Numbered from the stretch's first letter, positions 52,685 to 60,998 are shown. The stretch: 64,000 nt of DNA from Fictibacillus sp. FJAT-27399 (GCF_001510655.1 NZ_LMVC01000002.1:1269139-1333138); one strand, 5' to 3'. The notes: a model not told the origin generated them from the sequence alone. Program-made: numbers and translations.

Positions 52685-52722
52685 AAATACTGATTTTATT
52701 GATGTTGAAAGAGGTTATAAAA

Positions 52723-53289
52723 ATGAGTAGCAAAAAAGAAGAAATCAAAGATGTACAGCCTATTAGATCACTGGAACAATTAAATGATATGAAATGGTCA
52801 CTAAAAAAATGGTGTGGTGAACGTGACTACATAATGTTTCTTATAGGTATCAATACTGGATTAAGGGTAAGTGACTTACTGAAATTAAAGATCAGTGACA
52901 TTAAGGGGAAAAAGAAACTAGCTGTTAAAGAGGGAAAAACAGAAAAGCCTCGCACTATCCACCTTACGAATATATACAAGGAACTAAATGATTATATAGG
53001 GACATTAGAAGGCACTGAATGGCTGTTCCCATCTCGTAAGGGTGATAAGCCTATAAGTAGAATACAAACGTACAGACAGCTTAATAAAGCGTCTGAAATG
53101 GTTGATATTCCTGACGGTATTGGAACTCATACAATGCGTAAAACTTTTGGTTATTGGTACTATAAACAAACCAAAGATATAGCAACATTACAAACCATTC
53201 TTAACCACTCCCACCCTGAGATCACTTTACGATATATCGGGATTACTGACGAAGAAATTGAAAACAGCTTATCTAATTTCGTATTATGA
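52723..53289 (+). CDS. Short tyrosine recombinase (catalytic domain only)
   Basis: 188 residues from ATG at 52723 (GAAAGAGG upstream). The catalytic residues are visible: Arg in NTGLRVSDLLKLK, Lys in VKEGKTEKPRTIHL, HTMRKTFG (HxxR), and NHSHPEITLRYIG with the second His and Tyr. The N-terminal SAM-like core-binding domain is absent, as in a group of short recombinases on Bacillus plasmids. It lies at the opposite end from the serine integrase, so it probably resolves multimers or acts on another site. Confidence 0.85.
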   Translation: MSSKKEEIKDVQPIRSLEQLNDMKWSLKKWCGERDYIMFLIGINTGLRVSDLLKLKISDIKGKKKLAVKEGKTEKPRTIHLTNIYKELNDYIGTLEGTEWLFPSRKGDKPISRIQTYRQLNKASEMVDIPDGIGTHTMRKTFGYWYYKQTKDIATLQTILNHSHPEITLRYIGITDEEIENSLSNFVL

Positions 53290-53310
53290 GGCAACACTTT
53301 AGGCAAAGAA

Positions 53311-53347
53311 AAGGGCTACACTATAACCAGTGTTAGCCTCTTTTTTA
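53311..53347 (+). terminator. Terminator after the tyrosine recombinase
   Basis: AGGCTA-ACT / AGT-TTAGCCT-type stem (GGGCTACACT with AGTGTTAGCC) followed by T6. Confidence 0.8.
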
Positions 53348-53610
53348 TATACAACTTTATTTCACTAACAATAGATCAGCTTTAAAAGGTGACATTGTGC
53401 ATAGCTGTTTTAATGCCAAATGATTAGCTTGTTGACCGTAAAGCAAAAACACTAAAAACCTTTACACCAATAGGATTAGGCAAATAAATATTTCTGAGGG
53501 GCTGTATGTACAACTGGCAAGGAAGCGTTATCAATGCCCAATAAAGCATAAATACGAAATAGTATTTTCTCTTAGTTAAATGCAATTTTTTACAGGGAAA
53601 ATAAATAATA
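53348..53610. other. Intergenic region, nothing recognised
   Basis: About 260 bp between the converging recombinase and the 252-aa gene. No ORF with a ribosome site and no strong repeat was seen. Confidence 0.5.
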
Positions 53611-53640
53611 AAAGCTATTAAGGATAATCTTAACAGCTTT
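53611..53640 (-). terminator. Terminator after the 252-aa gene
   Basis: AAAGCT-TTAAG / CTTAA-AGCTTT stem with T-rich sequence after it on the minus strand. Confidence 0.8.
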
Positions 53641-53649
53641 CAGCTTTTT

Positions 53650-54408
53650 CTATTTTCTTAAATGAATTTGTAGTTTACCACTGAATAATTCTTTAGCACT
53701 GTACTTAGTAGTTATGTCACTAATATCACCTATGTTAACTGTAATAGGTTCATCAGTTTCAATGCTAGTAATAACAAATCTATATTCGTTTTGGTTTTCA
53801 AAATATTTATCTTTCCAAAAGAAAATTTCATTGTTATTTTTTCTATATGATCCCAACCGTTTTGTATTATTTACTGTATAGTCATCATAATTAACTTTGG
53901 ACATTACATAACCATAGCCCTTTTCAGAAAACGCTTTTTCTACTCTTTCTATAAAGTTCTTAGGGTCTATTATTGCAAGTTGATCTCCAAACTCATTTAT
54001 CATTTTTTCAACTTCTTCGTCATTAAAATTCATTTCCGTTATGTAGAACTCGTCTGTCTCTTCGACCATTGATAAATTATCACTAGTTAGTGCGAAAATA
54101 CAGAAAACTGGTTTCTTCTCATCACCATCAATTCGTAAGTTCATACTTTCACTAGTTCCTGTAAAAGCTAACTCACCAGTTTCTTGGTCATACATTTTAA
54201 ATTCAATTTCCGAGAAAACTTGAGACGCTTCTAGTTTGTCACCTTGTCCCCTGTCACCTGTTTTCTTTTCTTGGTCGATATAGTGTTGAAGGTTATTCAT
54301 ATAAAGGTTACCCTCAATAAGGCTATCAATATATGGACTGAACTTAAAAAATGCAATTATTGAATCCTCATACTTTGATACTTCTGACATCTTCATTTTA
54401 GTTTTCAT
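53650..54408 (-). CDS. Unknown protein (252 aa), candidate accessory/defence gene
   Basis: IIAFFKFSPYIDSLIEGNLY MNN, GQGDKLEASQVF, KPVFCIFALTSDN, VNYDDYTVNNTKRLGSYRKN and FFWKDKYFENQNEYRFVI form a pattern I associate with uncharacterised proteins of Gram-positive plasmids and phages (DUF2971-like layout), but I cannot name a family with certainty. The conserved-looking acidic and aromatic residues (E, D, W, K, Y, R) suggest an enzyme. GGGAGGCG precedes the ATG. It stands alone, next to the right end of the element. Confidence 0.6.
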   Translation of the reverse strand: MKTKMKMSEVSKYEDSIIAFFKFSPYIDSLIEGNLYMNNLQHYIDQEKKTGDRGQGDKLEASQVFSEIEFKMYDQETGELAFTGTSESMNLRIDGDEKKPVFCIFALTSDNLSMVEETDEFYITEMNFNDEEVEKMINEFGDQLAIIDPKNFIERVEKAFSEKGYGYVMSKVNYDDYTVNNTKRLGSYRKNNNEIFFWKDKYFENQNEYRFVITSIETDEPITVNIGDISDITTKYSAKELFSGKLQIHLRK

Positions 54409-55062
54409 TTAGCTACGCCTCCCTTTTACTTCATAATTCGTCACAGTCCACCATACTTCCTTCTTTTTCCATTGTGATTAACAAACATTAAAAAGCCTTA
54501 TATATCAAGGGTTCACAGGATTTAATAATCACAAGTAAAATCACAGATTGAAGGACTTTCAATTTGTGACTAACAAATTACTAAAAATCTTCACAGGGTC
54601 TAAGCACTAACTTTTTTATGAATGTGACTAAATTGCGAACGTAATAAATCCAGTAATATCAATGGTTACAGCGTTTTGTAATAAATTACTATAAAATATT
54701 TACTGTGGTGACCAGTAAAACCCCTATTCGTCAAAGAGGTATATAATAAAGAGATAAAGATAATAAAACTTTAACTAAACTCTATAACAGTAATAAAGAT
54801 AAAAGATATGGCTTCGCCAGTTCGGTGATAAATCACCTCACCAATACTAATAACTATTCTAATAATAGCTATGATAGTGACAAAAAAGATAAGTTAATCT
54901 GTTTAATAGAGTTGTCGAGTTTACGAGACAAGCGTAAGCAATAAGAACTTAATTACTTTAATCCTTTTCATGAATAATTCTATCCAGCAAAATAGCTGGT
55001 GTGACAATTGAATATATCCTAACCTAAACCAGTTAACAGTAATAGCAAGGTAACAGCACTTT
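54409..55062. other. Non-coding right-end region with repeats
   Basis: 650 bp without a supported gene. GTGATTAACAAA (about 54475) and GTGACTAACAAA (about 54578) are direct repeats, each followed by a TTCACAGG-type word (about 54513 and 54592). AAGCCTTATATATCAAGGG (54495) matches a motif at 44281, and AGTAAAACCCCTATTC (54714) matches one at 42764. The clustering near one end suggests recombination or replication sites. Confidence 0.55.
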
Positions 55063-55102
55063 TCCCTAATGGTCTTTAAAGATCGTTAGGGATTCTTTTT
55101 TT
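55063..55102 (+). terminator. Terminator near the right end of the element
   Basis: TCCCTAA-G-TCTTT / AAAGA-C-TTAGGGA, nearly continuous stem, followed by T7. Confidence 0.85.
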
Positions 55103-55117
55103 GTCCATTATTAGCAA

Positions 55118-55150
55118 TAAAAAAACTGTCAGGGGCTAACCTAACAGTCT
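55118..55150 (-). terminator. Terminator facing out of the host gene
   Basis: ACTGT-AGG / CCT-ACAGT with T7 on the minus strand, 30 bp from attR. Together with the previous hairpin it insulates the element from flanking transcription. Confidence 0.75.
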
Positions 55151-55178
55151 GCAATTTCATCATACACCCTTTTTGAAA

Positions 55179-55230
55179 ATACTTTATATTAAGAGGTTTT
55201 ATCAGGTGATTATGTCATCCAGGCCGCTCC
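55179..55230. other. attR: right junction of the integrative element
   Basis: The core GG is at 55205-55206. The 26 bp to its left (55179-55204) are the left attP arm, and host sequence resumes at 55207 in frame with the permease fragment ending at 40780. Confidence 0.85.
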
Positions 55231-56122
55231 CAAACTGACAGCGGATGCTGCCGGACTCCCGGTCAGCGAAGTCATTCATGCCAGCATTCCTCTTGTGGCG
55301 GTTATGGGAGTTGTGACGACATTAGCTGCTTTCTACTTTTTAAAACGCGACTTAAAATCCGGAAAATTAACAGCAGCTACTGGACTTTCAACCGCAGCCG
55401 AGCCAAAAGAACTGCCTCAGAGCCAAATAAACCTTCTTTCTGAGGGCCAAAAACGCTTGTTTGCTTTGCTGATTCCTCTGTTGTTTGCTCTTGATGTTGC
55501 CGCCATGTACATCCTTAAACTTCAAGGCGGCGATGCGACCGCACTGATCGGTGGAACTTCCGTGTTCATTCTTCTGCTCATCACCATGGCGAGCCACAAA
55601 AATGAAGGGCTTGAAAAAACAACAAGCTACCTGATTGAAGGCTTTCAGTTCGGTTTTAAAGTATTTGGCCCGGTCATTCCGATCGCTGCCTTCTTTTACC
55701 TGGGAGATGCCGGTTTTATAAAAATCATCGGTGATTTTCTGCCAAAACACTCTCACGGCATTGTCAACGACTTAGGCGTCTCTCTTGCTTCTGTTGTGCC
55801 ATTAAGCAAGGAGGTTGGTGCCGTTACACTAACCGTAGTGGGTGCTATCACCGGTCTCGACGGCTCTGGTTTTTCTGGTATATCGCTTGCTGGTTCAATT
55901 GCCGCTTTGTTTGCTCACTCCATTGGAGCAGGAGCAGCTGTGCTTACTGCTTTAGGGCAGATTGCAGCCATTTGGGTAGGTGGCGGCACCTTGATTCCGT
56001 GGGCGCTGATTCCTGCTGCGGCTATTTGCGGAGTAGATCCTTTTGAACTGGCCAGGAGAAATCTTTTGCCGGTTGTCATCGGTCTCGTTGTAACGACCAT
56101 TGTTGCGATGTTTATCATCTGA
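55207..56122 (+). pseudogene. Multipass permease gene, 3' part
   Basis: Continues the frame broken at 40780: after SG comes DYVIQAAPKLTADAAGLPVS, then about 300 residues with many membrane helices, including SVVPLSKEVGAVTLTVVGAI and IAAIWVGGGTLIPWALIPAA. Lacking a start it is unlikely to be made unless the element excises. The whole protein resembles anion/H+ transporters of the ion-transporter superfamily. Substrate not assignable. Confidence 0.85.
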
Positions 56123-56133
56123 TCCGCATGGAG

Positions 56134-56171
56134 AAACTCACACATGGAACCGTGTGAGTTTTTCTTTTTTT
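56134..56171 (+). terminator. Terminator after the permease gene
   Basis: AAACTCACAC / GTGTGAGTTT with an 8-nt loop and T-rich tail. Confidence 0.85.
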
Positions 56172-56252
56172 CTGACTAATACCCTTTGATTTCCCTTTTT
56201 GTCTTATATCCGTTATAATGCGCACCAAGGATGTTTTGAAAGGAGTGGAATG

Positions 56253-57017
56253 ATGAAAAAAATCATTTCGGTACTAATGGTGTGTTTACTTGCCGTAGCA
56301 TTAACGGCTTGTGGATCAAATGATAAAGAGAAAAAGGCTTCGGACAACAACGATAAAGCGAAAACGTCCCAAGCTCAGAAAAAGCAAGAAAAACAAATGA
56401 AAGAAATGCAGAAAAAACTTGAAGCTCAAAAAGTAGGAAATAAAAAAGTTGTTGCGACAGTAAACAATGAGAAAATCAAAGGCAAAGACTACAACCAGGC
56501 TCTTTCCTCCTCCCAAATGCAGATGCAGCAGATGGGACAAGACCCTTCTTCTAAAGAAGCGGCAAAACAGATAAAGAAACAAACGATTGAAAGCTTGATC
56601 GGACAGTCGCTGATCATGCAGGATGCCAAGAAAAAAGGCTATAAAGCATCCTCAGCTGAAGTAAATGCTCAGCTTGAAAAAACAAAAAAACAATATAAAG
56701 GCGAGAAAAATTTTACCGCCGCTCTCAAACAGGCTAACCTTTCTGAATCTCAGTTAAAAGCTCAGATCGCGGAAGGCATTACTTCTCAAAAATATATTGA
56801 TAAAGAAGTACCTGCCGATACAGTAACTGATAAAGAAATTCAGGATTACTACAACCAGTATGCCAAGCAGGGAACAGGCAAAGGCCAAAAGCCTCCAAAA
56901 CTGGAAGAAGTAAAACCGCAGATTAAGCAGCAGCTCGAACAGCAAAAGAAACAGGAAAAACTGATGAGCCACGTAAAATCTCTTAAGAAAAACGCAAAAA
57001 TTGATATTAAAATCTAA
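56253..57017 (+). CDS. SurA-like chaperone lipoprotein
   Basis: 254 residues. A lipoprotein signal with lipobox LTAC (Cys about 22) is followed by a K/E/Q-rich linker and a SurA N-terminal-like domain (VVATVNNEKIKGKDYNQALS, IKKQTIESLIGQSLIMQDAK KKGY). The C-terminal LEEVKPQIKQQLEQQKKQEK is the helix that closes the fold in PrsA/SurA relatives. No parvulin isomerase domain is present, so it is a chaperone-like protein outside the membrane, shorter than PrsA. ATG at 56253 follows AAAGGAG at seven bases. Confidence 0.85.
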   Translation: MKKIISVLMVCLLAVALTACGSNDKEKKASDNNDKAKTSQAQKKQEKQMKEMQKKLEAQKVGNKKVVATVNNEKIKGKDYNQALSSSQMQMQQMGQDPSSKEAAKQIKKQTIESLIGQSLIMQDAKKKGYKASSAEVNAQLEKTKKQYKGEKNFTAALKQANLSESQLKAQIAEGITSQKYIDKEVPADTVTDKEIQDYYNQYAKQGTGKGQKPPKLEEVKPQIKQQLEQQKKQEKLMSHVKSLKKNAKIDIKI

Positions 57018-57028
57018 TACGGTTTGAG

Positions 57029-57062
57029 AAGGGGTGACTTGAATTGAGTCACTCCTTTTTTT
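57029..57062 (+). terminator. Terminator after the SurA-like gene
   Basis: AGGGGTGACT / AGTCACTCCT with a short loop and T7. Confidence 0.85.
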
Positions 57063-57109
57063 GAGGAATGATTCGGTTGAAACCGGTCAAATCCTGTCGT
57101 GTTTAACCT

Positions 57110-57206
57110 GTTCGATAATAATATTGGGATTTCGATAATAAATCCGTTCCTTTCAATAATAAATTTGCATTTTCGATCATATATTTCTAAATTCGATAAT
57201 AAAATT
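57110..57206. repeat. Five degenerate TTTCGATAATAAAT phrases in tandem
   Basis: Units at about 57110, 57131, 57151, 57170 and 57191 share TTCGATAATAAA with a period near 20-21 bp. The surrounding 430-bp gap (57018-57450) has no gene; a doublet of GAACAAAACA follows at about 57245 and 57279. Confidence 0.75.
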
Positions 57207-57450
57207 TCCCAAAGCATAAACGGCCCTCAAAAGAACTTCTATAGTGAACAAAACAAGGTGTGCTGAAATAAGATAACGAACAAAACAGCATGAATATATT
57301 AAGCGAACTGCAATTTAGCTGTATTTACACCTTTGCACAGCATCTACTTTCTCCAAAAAGCCTCTCTAACTAAATTTTTTTATATTTAAAAACAACTTAT
57401 CCGCCCACCCTACATATAGTTTAAAAGACAAGCTAATGGAGGTGGAATGT

Positions 57451-57897
57451 TTGAAAGTGCTGTATGTTCCAAGGAAATGGATACTTGCCTTTATTTTATG
57501 TATTGGTATCGGGCTCGGCACATGGTACGTTGTAAAGCCGGAAGCGGTCCAGACAGCTGGTTCTCCAGCGGCATCAAAAAGAATTGTGATCAACATGGTC
57601 ACTGGGGAATTTAAGTCCAAGCTTGATAATGGCAAGGAAATCGAAGCTTACCGCTGGGACCCCGGAACCATCCATATCCCTCACAATCAGCCTGTAACTT
57701 TAAGCATCTATGGAGTGAATGGCAAAGAACATCCGTTTTATATTGAGGGAACGAATGTTAAAGGAAATGTCGTTAAAGGGAAAGAAACGGTTCTGCACCT
57801 GCGTTTTAAAAAAGAAGGCATTTACCGTCTGATCTGCAAGACACATGCCGATATCTCCCACAACGGTCCCATGATCGCCTATCTTGTTGTTGATTAG
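57451..57897 (+). CDS. Membrane-anchored cupredoxin-domain protein
   Basis: 148 residues from TTG at 57451, five bases after GGAGGTGG. One N-terminal membrane anchor (about 10-30), then a cupredoxin fold: YRWDPGTIHIPHNQPVTLSI, GKEHPFYIEG and YRLICKTHADISHNGPM. The His of EHPF, the Cys and His of CKTH and the Met of GPM form a type I copper site. Located outside the membrane. Role could be electron transfer or copper handling; neighbours do not help. Confidence 0.8.
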   Translation: MKVLYVPRKWILAFILCIGIGLGTWYVVKPEAVQTAGSPAASKRIVINMVTGEFKSKLDNGKEIEAYRWDPGTIHIPHNQPVTLSIYGVNGKEHPFYIEGTNVKGNVVKGKETVLHLRFKKEGIYRLICKTHADISHNGPMIAYLVVD

Positions 57898-57903
57898 CAA
57901 ACA

Positions 57904-58160
57904 TAAAAAAGGGGCTGTCCTGAAAGTCGAATATTGACCTTCAGGCAGCTCCTTTGACGTGAAAAATCTTCAATGAAAAGTTGATTGGAGTGCAAGGTGC
58001 GAGACTCCTGCGGGACTAGCGTGACAGTTGAGACTCCCGCAGGCACTTGCGCCAAAAAGTAGGCGTTCACGCCGGTGAGACTCACCGCACGCCCCGCGGA
58101 AAGCGAGCAGCCTGAAGCGGAGATCAACAGCTACCAGACTTCTTGGACAGCCCCTTTTTT
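57904..58160. repeat. MITE-like element (257 bp), full copy
   Basis: Terminal inverted repeats AAAAAAGGGGCTGTCC (57904) and GGACAGCCCCTTTTTT (58145-58160). Inside, GTTGATTGGAGTGCAAGGTG and the CACGCCCCGCGGAAAGCGAG block match the copies at 35202 and 63889 in inverse orientation. No ORF for a transposase, so movement would need one in trans. Its ends also form terminator-like hairpins for the cupredoxin gene. Confidence 0.8.
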
Positions 58161-58476
58161 ATTTAGGATAGCTTATTGATTGTGGATGATAGTTACGGCA
58201 TACACTAATAGGAGGTCAAAGAATTTTATTTGAGATATTCCTTACTCTCCTCTTTAAAACTTGTTTCCCTCTCTGGCGAGCAGTAAGAATTAATGACAGA
58301 TTCAGATTATGATTTTGCAGAAGCAGGTTAGCCATATTCTTGATAGACTAACTCATTTATAACGTAACTTTGAAATTTATATTTGTTTAAAACCATTCAT
58401 TTATTTACAAAATATGTTTTTAAATCCTTTTTATTACACTATAGTTTAAGGGTGAGTGTCTTGAATTGAAGGGGGA
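58161..58476. other. Intergenic region, nothing recognised
   Basis: About 315 bp between the MITE-like repeat and the DUF2306 gene. A GGAGG followed by no in-frame start and AT-rich sequence only. Confidence 0.5.
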
Positions 58477-59136
58477 ATGGATGTGGGCGGTCGTAAGGGG
58501 ATGAATTACAAGGCGTTGCTCTCTTATCTGGTTGTAGCTCTATTTATCGGTTATATCGTTATTCAGTACATTGTGTACGGGCCCAAACAGTCGGGAATCG
58601 TATCAGGAAAACTTGAGGATTCTGGATTTCCCTACAGCCAGTGGCAGGTTTTTTTCTTTATCCATATAGCAACCGGCGCTATCGCTTTAGCAGCTGGACC
58701 TTTTCAATTTTTAAAAGCGAGCCGAAAGAAGACTTCTATCCACAGAATCATAGGAAGAATTTATGTGTCTTCCATTTTTCTCAGTGTCCCTGCCGGTATT
58801 TACCTGGCGTTTTATGCCACCGGCGGCATAGGATCGACGATTGGTTTCTTATGCCTTGATGCCGCCTGGTTCATTACTGCCTTTGTTGGATTGAAAAGGA
58901 TTAGGGAACGGAAGATCGACAGCCACCAGGAATGGATGATTCGCAGCTATGCAGTTACCCTCGTTTTTATCACGTTCCGGATTTTTCTGCCCCTACTTAC
59001 GGTCGTTGCAGGTGCTGGCTTCCCTCTTGCCTTTCCACTTGCTGTTTTTCTTGCTATGTTGATGAATCTTTGGCTGGCGGAGTGGTATGTGAGAAGAAAG
59101 AGATCGGCATCAGTGAACACCAGATTTTCTGTGTAA
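58477..59136 (+). CDS. DUF2306-type membrane protein
   Basis: Up to 219 residues with about six membrane segments. Conserved-looking histidines lie in FIHIATGAIAL, SIHRIIGRIYV and DSHQEWMIRSYA, the pattern of DUF2306 proteins, distant relatives of haem-binding membrane proteins. The exact start is unclear: ATG 58477 is very close to GAAGGGGG, GTG 58483 is better spaced, and ATG 58501 is also in frame. Single gene, function unknown. Confidence 0.75.
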   Translation: MDVGGRKGMNYKALLSYLVVALFIGYIVIQYIVYGPKQSGIVSGKLEDSGFPYSQWQVFFFIHIATGAIALAAGPFQFLKASRKKTSIHRIIGRIYVSSIFLSVPAGIYLAFYATGGIGSTIGFLCLDAAWFITAFVGLKRIRERKIDSHQEWMIRSYAVTLVFITFRIFLPLLTVVAGAGFPLAFPLAVFLAMLMNLWLAEWYVRRKRSASVNTRFSV

Positions 59137-59140
59137 TATA

Positions 59141-59174
59141 AAAGGAGAAAAAATGATTCCATTTTTTCTCCTTG
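59141..59174. terminator. Bidirectional terminator between converging genes
   Basis: AAGGAGAAAAAATG / CATTTTTTCTCCTT perfect stem. Confidence 0.85.
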
Positions 59175-59180
59175 TTTCTT

Positions 59181-60431
59181 TCATAGATGTTCTTTATAAA
59201 GTTGGTTCACAGCTGCATAATAGTGGTTTGCTTGTTTATATAAAAATTTATTAGAGTAGTATGTGGCAAGTTCCTCGTATAGTTCAATAAGATGAAGACG
59301 ATCTTGAATTTTCTCCAAAAAAGGAAGAGCCTTTTCTTCAATAAATTTCTGATATTCTTCAGTATGATCAAGCTCATAAACTTTATATTCAAGTGTCTTT
59401 AAGCGGATATACCCCGTTGTTATATTCTCCTCATCTGTCACATTCAACCCTTTGCTAATCCATTGCTTCGCTTCCTTCATTTCGTTTTTCATATAATAAT
59501 TAAAGGCAATGAGACAGATTGTAGTTGCCGTGTTTATGCCCCTTCTCTTTTTCAGGCATTCTTTTAGTACATTCAGCGATTCGCCGTATTTGCCAGCTTG
59601 AAAGTAAGAGTAGCCCATGTTGTGAAGGATGTTTGGCAGCATCCTTTTTAAGGCTGGATTGAAATTTGCCGCGTTTAATGCTGTAACATAATGAGACCTT
59701 GCAGTATCAAAATCTTTAAGACGGCTATAGTTAATTCCTAAAAAAATATGACAATCAATACTCCTTGCATAGTTGGCTTCAGCATTAAATGCATCAAGTG
59801 CAGTCTTTGCATATAAAAGCGATTGCGAAAAATAGCCAAGTTTGTTGGTGATGCTTGTCAATTGGTAGATAATTTCATGATCCTTAACCCCAAGTGTTCT
59901 TGCCAGTCCATAAGCTCTTTTATAATAAACTAAAGCAGTTTTATAGTTATCAAGTAAAAATTCATAAAGACCTGTAAATTGAAAAATGTAAAACTCAATT
60001 TCTTCTGTATACATCTTTTTCATATCTGTCAACTGTACCAGCAATTCTTTCGCTTTACTCATTTCCTCTATATAAATATAATAGCGAACTAAAATTACTT
60101 GGAACAAATTAATGAGATCCGGATCATCCACATTATTCATTTGAATTTGCAGTTCCTCGTATTTCCTGTGGGCATCTTCAGCATTCCTATACTTTATATC
60201 TTCATACCAATCATGGATCTCTTTTTTCAAATTATTAATGAACTCTCCACTCACGTAAGAGGTTTCGATGTCTAACCGATCACATAATAACTGTAAGATT
60301 TCAGGGCTTGCCGTAATGCTGTTGTTTTCAATTTTACTTAAGTATGAAACCGAACAGATACCTTCGCAGGCAGCCTTTTGGGTTAAGCCTTTTTTAATTC
60401 TGTAAAAATAGATTTTTTTGCCGTCAATCAC
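59181..60431 (-). CDS. HTH-TPR transcriptional regulator (RRNPP-like)
   Basis: 416 residues from GTG at 60431, six bases after GGGGGAGG. The N-terminal XRE HTH is IYFYRIKKGLTQKAACEGIC followed by SVSYLSKIENNS. The rest is about 340 residues of TPR-like helical pairs (ALVYYKRAYGLARTLG, LLYAKTALDAFNAEANYARS, NMGYSYFQAGKYGESL). This is the layout of PlcR/NprR-type sensors that bind short secreted peptides and control sporulation or virulence traits. No obvious pre-peptide gene follows it. A Spo0E-like gene lies upstream on the same strand. Confidence 0.8.
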   Translation of the reverse strand: MIDGKKIYFYRIKKGLTQKAACEGICSVSYLSKIENNSITASPEILQLLCDRLDIETSYVSGEFINNLKKEIHDWYEDIKYRNAEDAHRKYEELQIQMNNVDDPDLINLFQVILVRYYIYIEEMSKAKELLVQLTDMKKMYTEEIEFYIFQFTGLYEFLLDNYKTALVYYKRAYGLARTLGVKDHEIIYQLTSITNKLGYFSQSLLYAKTALDAFNAEANYARSIDCHIFLGINYSRLKDFDTARSHYVTALNAANFNPALKRMLPNILHNMGYSYFQAGKYGESLNVLKECLKKRRGINTATTICLIAFNYYMKNEMKEAKQWISKGLNVTDEENITTGYIRLKTLEYKVYELDHTEEYQKFIEEKALPFLEKIQDRLHLIELYEELATYYSNKFLYKQANHYYAAVNQLYKEHL

Positions 60432-60619
60432 GTGCTGCCTCCCCCTCATATCATTAAAGACAGAAAATATTTCTCTGCTAAAGATTCTACCATATGTTTC
60501 CCTATCAACATATATACGAAAGAGAGTTTAGGAAAGAAGGAGGTGTAGTACAGGGAAAAAATAGGATAAGAGAAATAAAATAATAGGATGAGGGAGTATT
60601 AAAAAACAGGGGCAAACCG

Positions 60620-60802
60620 CTACATTCTGTCCGTGCAATGAATAGAAAGCAGCTTTTGATAACAGTTTAATAGTTCATTCAGTTCATTTCCTCGGCTGAT
60701 GGTTTCCTGATTATGAAACCCCTTTTCCATTGCTGAATGAATCACTTCAGTTCTCTTATTTTCTATTAACTCTAGTAATTCCCTGTTTAAGGCTGGACTC
60801 AT
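60620..60802 (-). CDS. Spo0E-like sporulation phosphatase
   Basis: 60 residues from ATG at 60802, six bases after AGGAGTG. SRGNELNELLNCYQ matches the SQxLDxLIxxY core of Spo0E-like proteins, small helical hairpins that dephosphorylate Spo0A~P and delay sporulation. The first Gln/Glu-Leu-Asp residues vary (GNELN), so activity is not certain. Its partner in context may be the HTH-TPR regulator. Confidence 0.75.
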   Translation of the reverse strand: MSPALNRELLELIENKRTEVIHSAMEKGFHNQETISRGNELNELLNCYQKLLSIHCTDRM

Positions 60803-60888
60803 GCCGTTCACTCCTGATTGATTAAGATCTTTCTAACCCCCATCATAAATCAAAAAATAATCCAATAGTAGCAAAAACCGTGGTTTCC

Positions 60889-60953
60889 AGGTTGAGAAAT
60901 ATTATATAAAACAAGCCATTCTCTAGGTCATTTGGCGGGAAGTTTCTCAACCT
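60889..60953. repeat. Inverted repeat upstream of the Spo0E-like gene
   Basis: AGGTTGAGAAA (60889-60899) and TTTCTCAACCT (60943-60953) are perfect inverted copies 43 bp apart. Confidence 0.7.
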
Positions 60954-60963
60954 TCTACGAAAA

Positions 60964-60995
60964 AGAAAAAACAGCGGCTCTTTTTGGAGCCACTG
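60964..60995 (-). terminator. Terminator of the broken glycosyltransferase locus
   Basis: On the minus strand AGTGGCTCC - AAAA - AGAGCCGCT followed by T6. Confidence 0.8.
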
Positions 60996-60998
60996 AGG

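Larger units (their letters stand above)
40781..55206 (+). mobile_element. 14.4-kb integrative element (serine-recombinase type) carrying defence-like genes
   Basis: The element splits a permease gene whose two parts rejoin in frame when 40781-55206 is removed. It encodes a large serine recombinase at its left end and a short tyrosine recombinase near its right end. Between them are an XRE regulator, small zinc-finger proteins, an EVE/SRA-like/HNH cassette and an HNH-HNH-HEPN-HEPN operon. It is AT-richer than the host and uses host-type ribosome sites. No capsid, tail, relaxase or replication initiator gene is recognisable, so it is a genomic island or phage-satellite-like element rather than a complete phage or conjugative element. 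Confidence 0.9.

Noticed and set aside
40781..55206. Element as a complete prophage or conjugative element
   Set aside because: No terminase, portal, capsid, tail, lysis, relaxase or coupling-protein gene could be found.
57110..57206. Possible CRISPR array
   Set aside because: Units are degenerate and adjacent, with no unique spacers of constant length.
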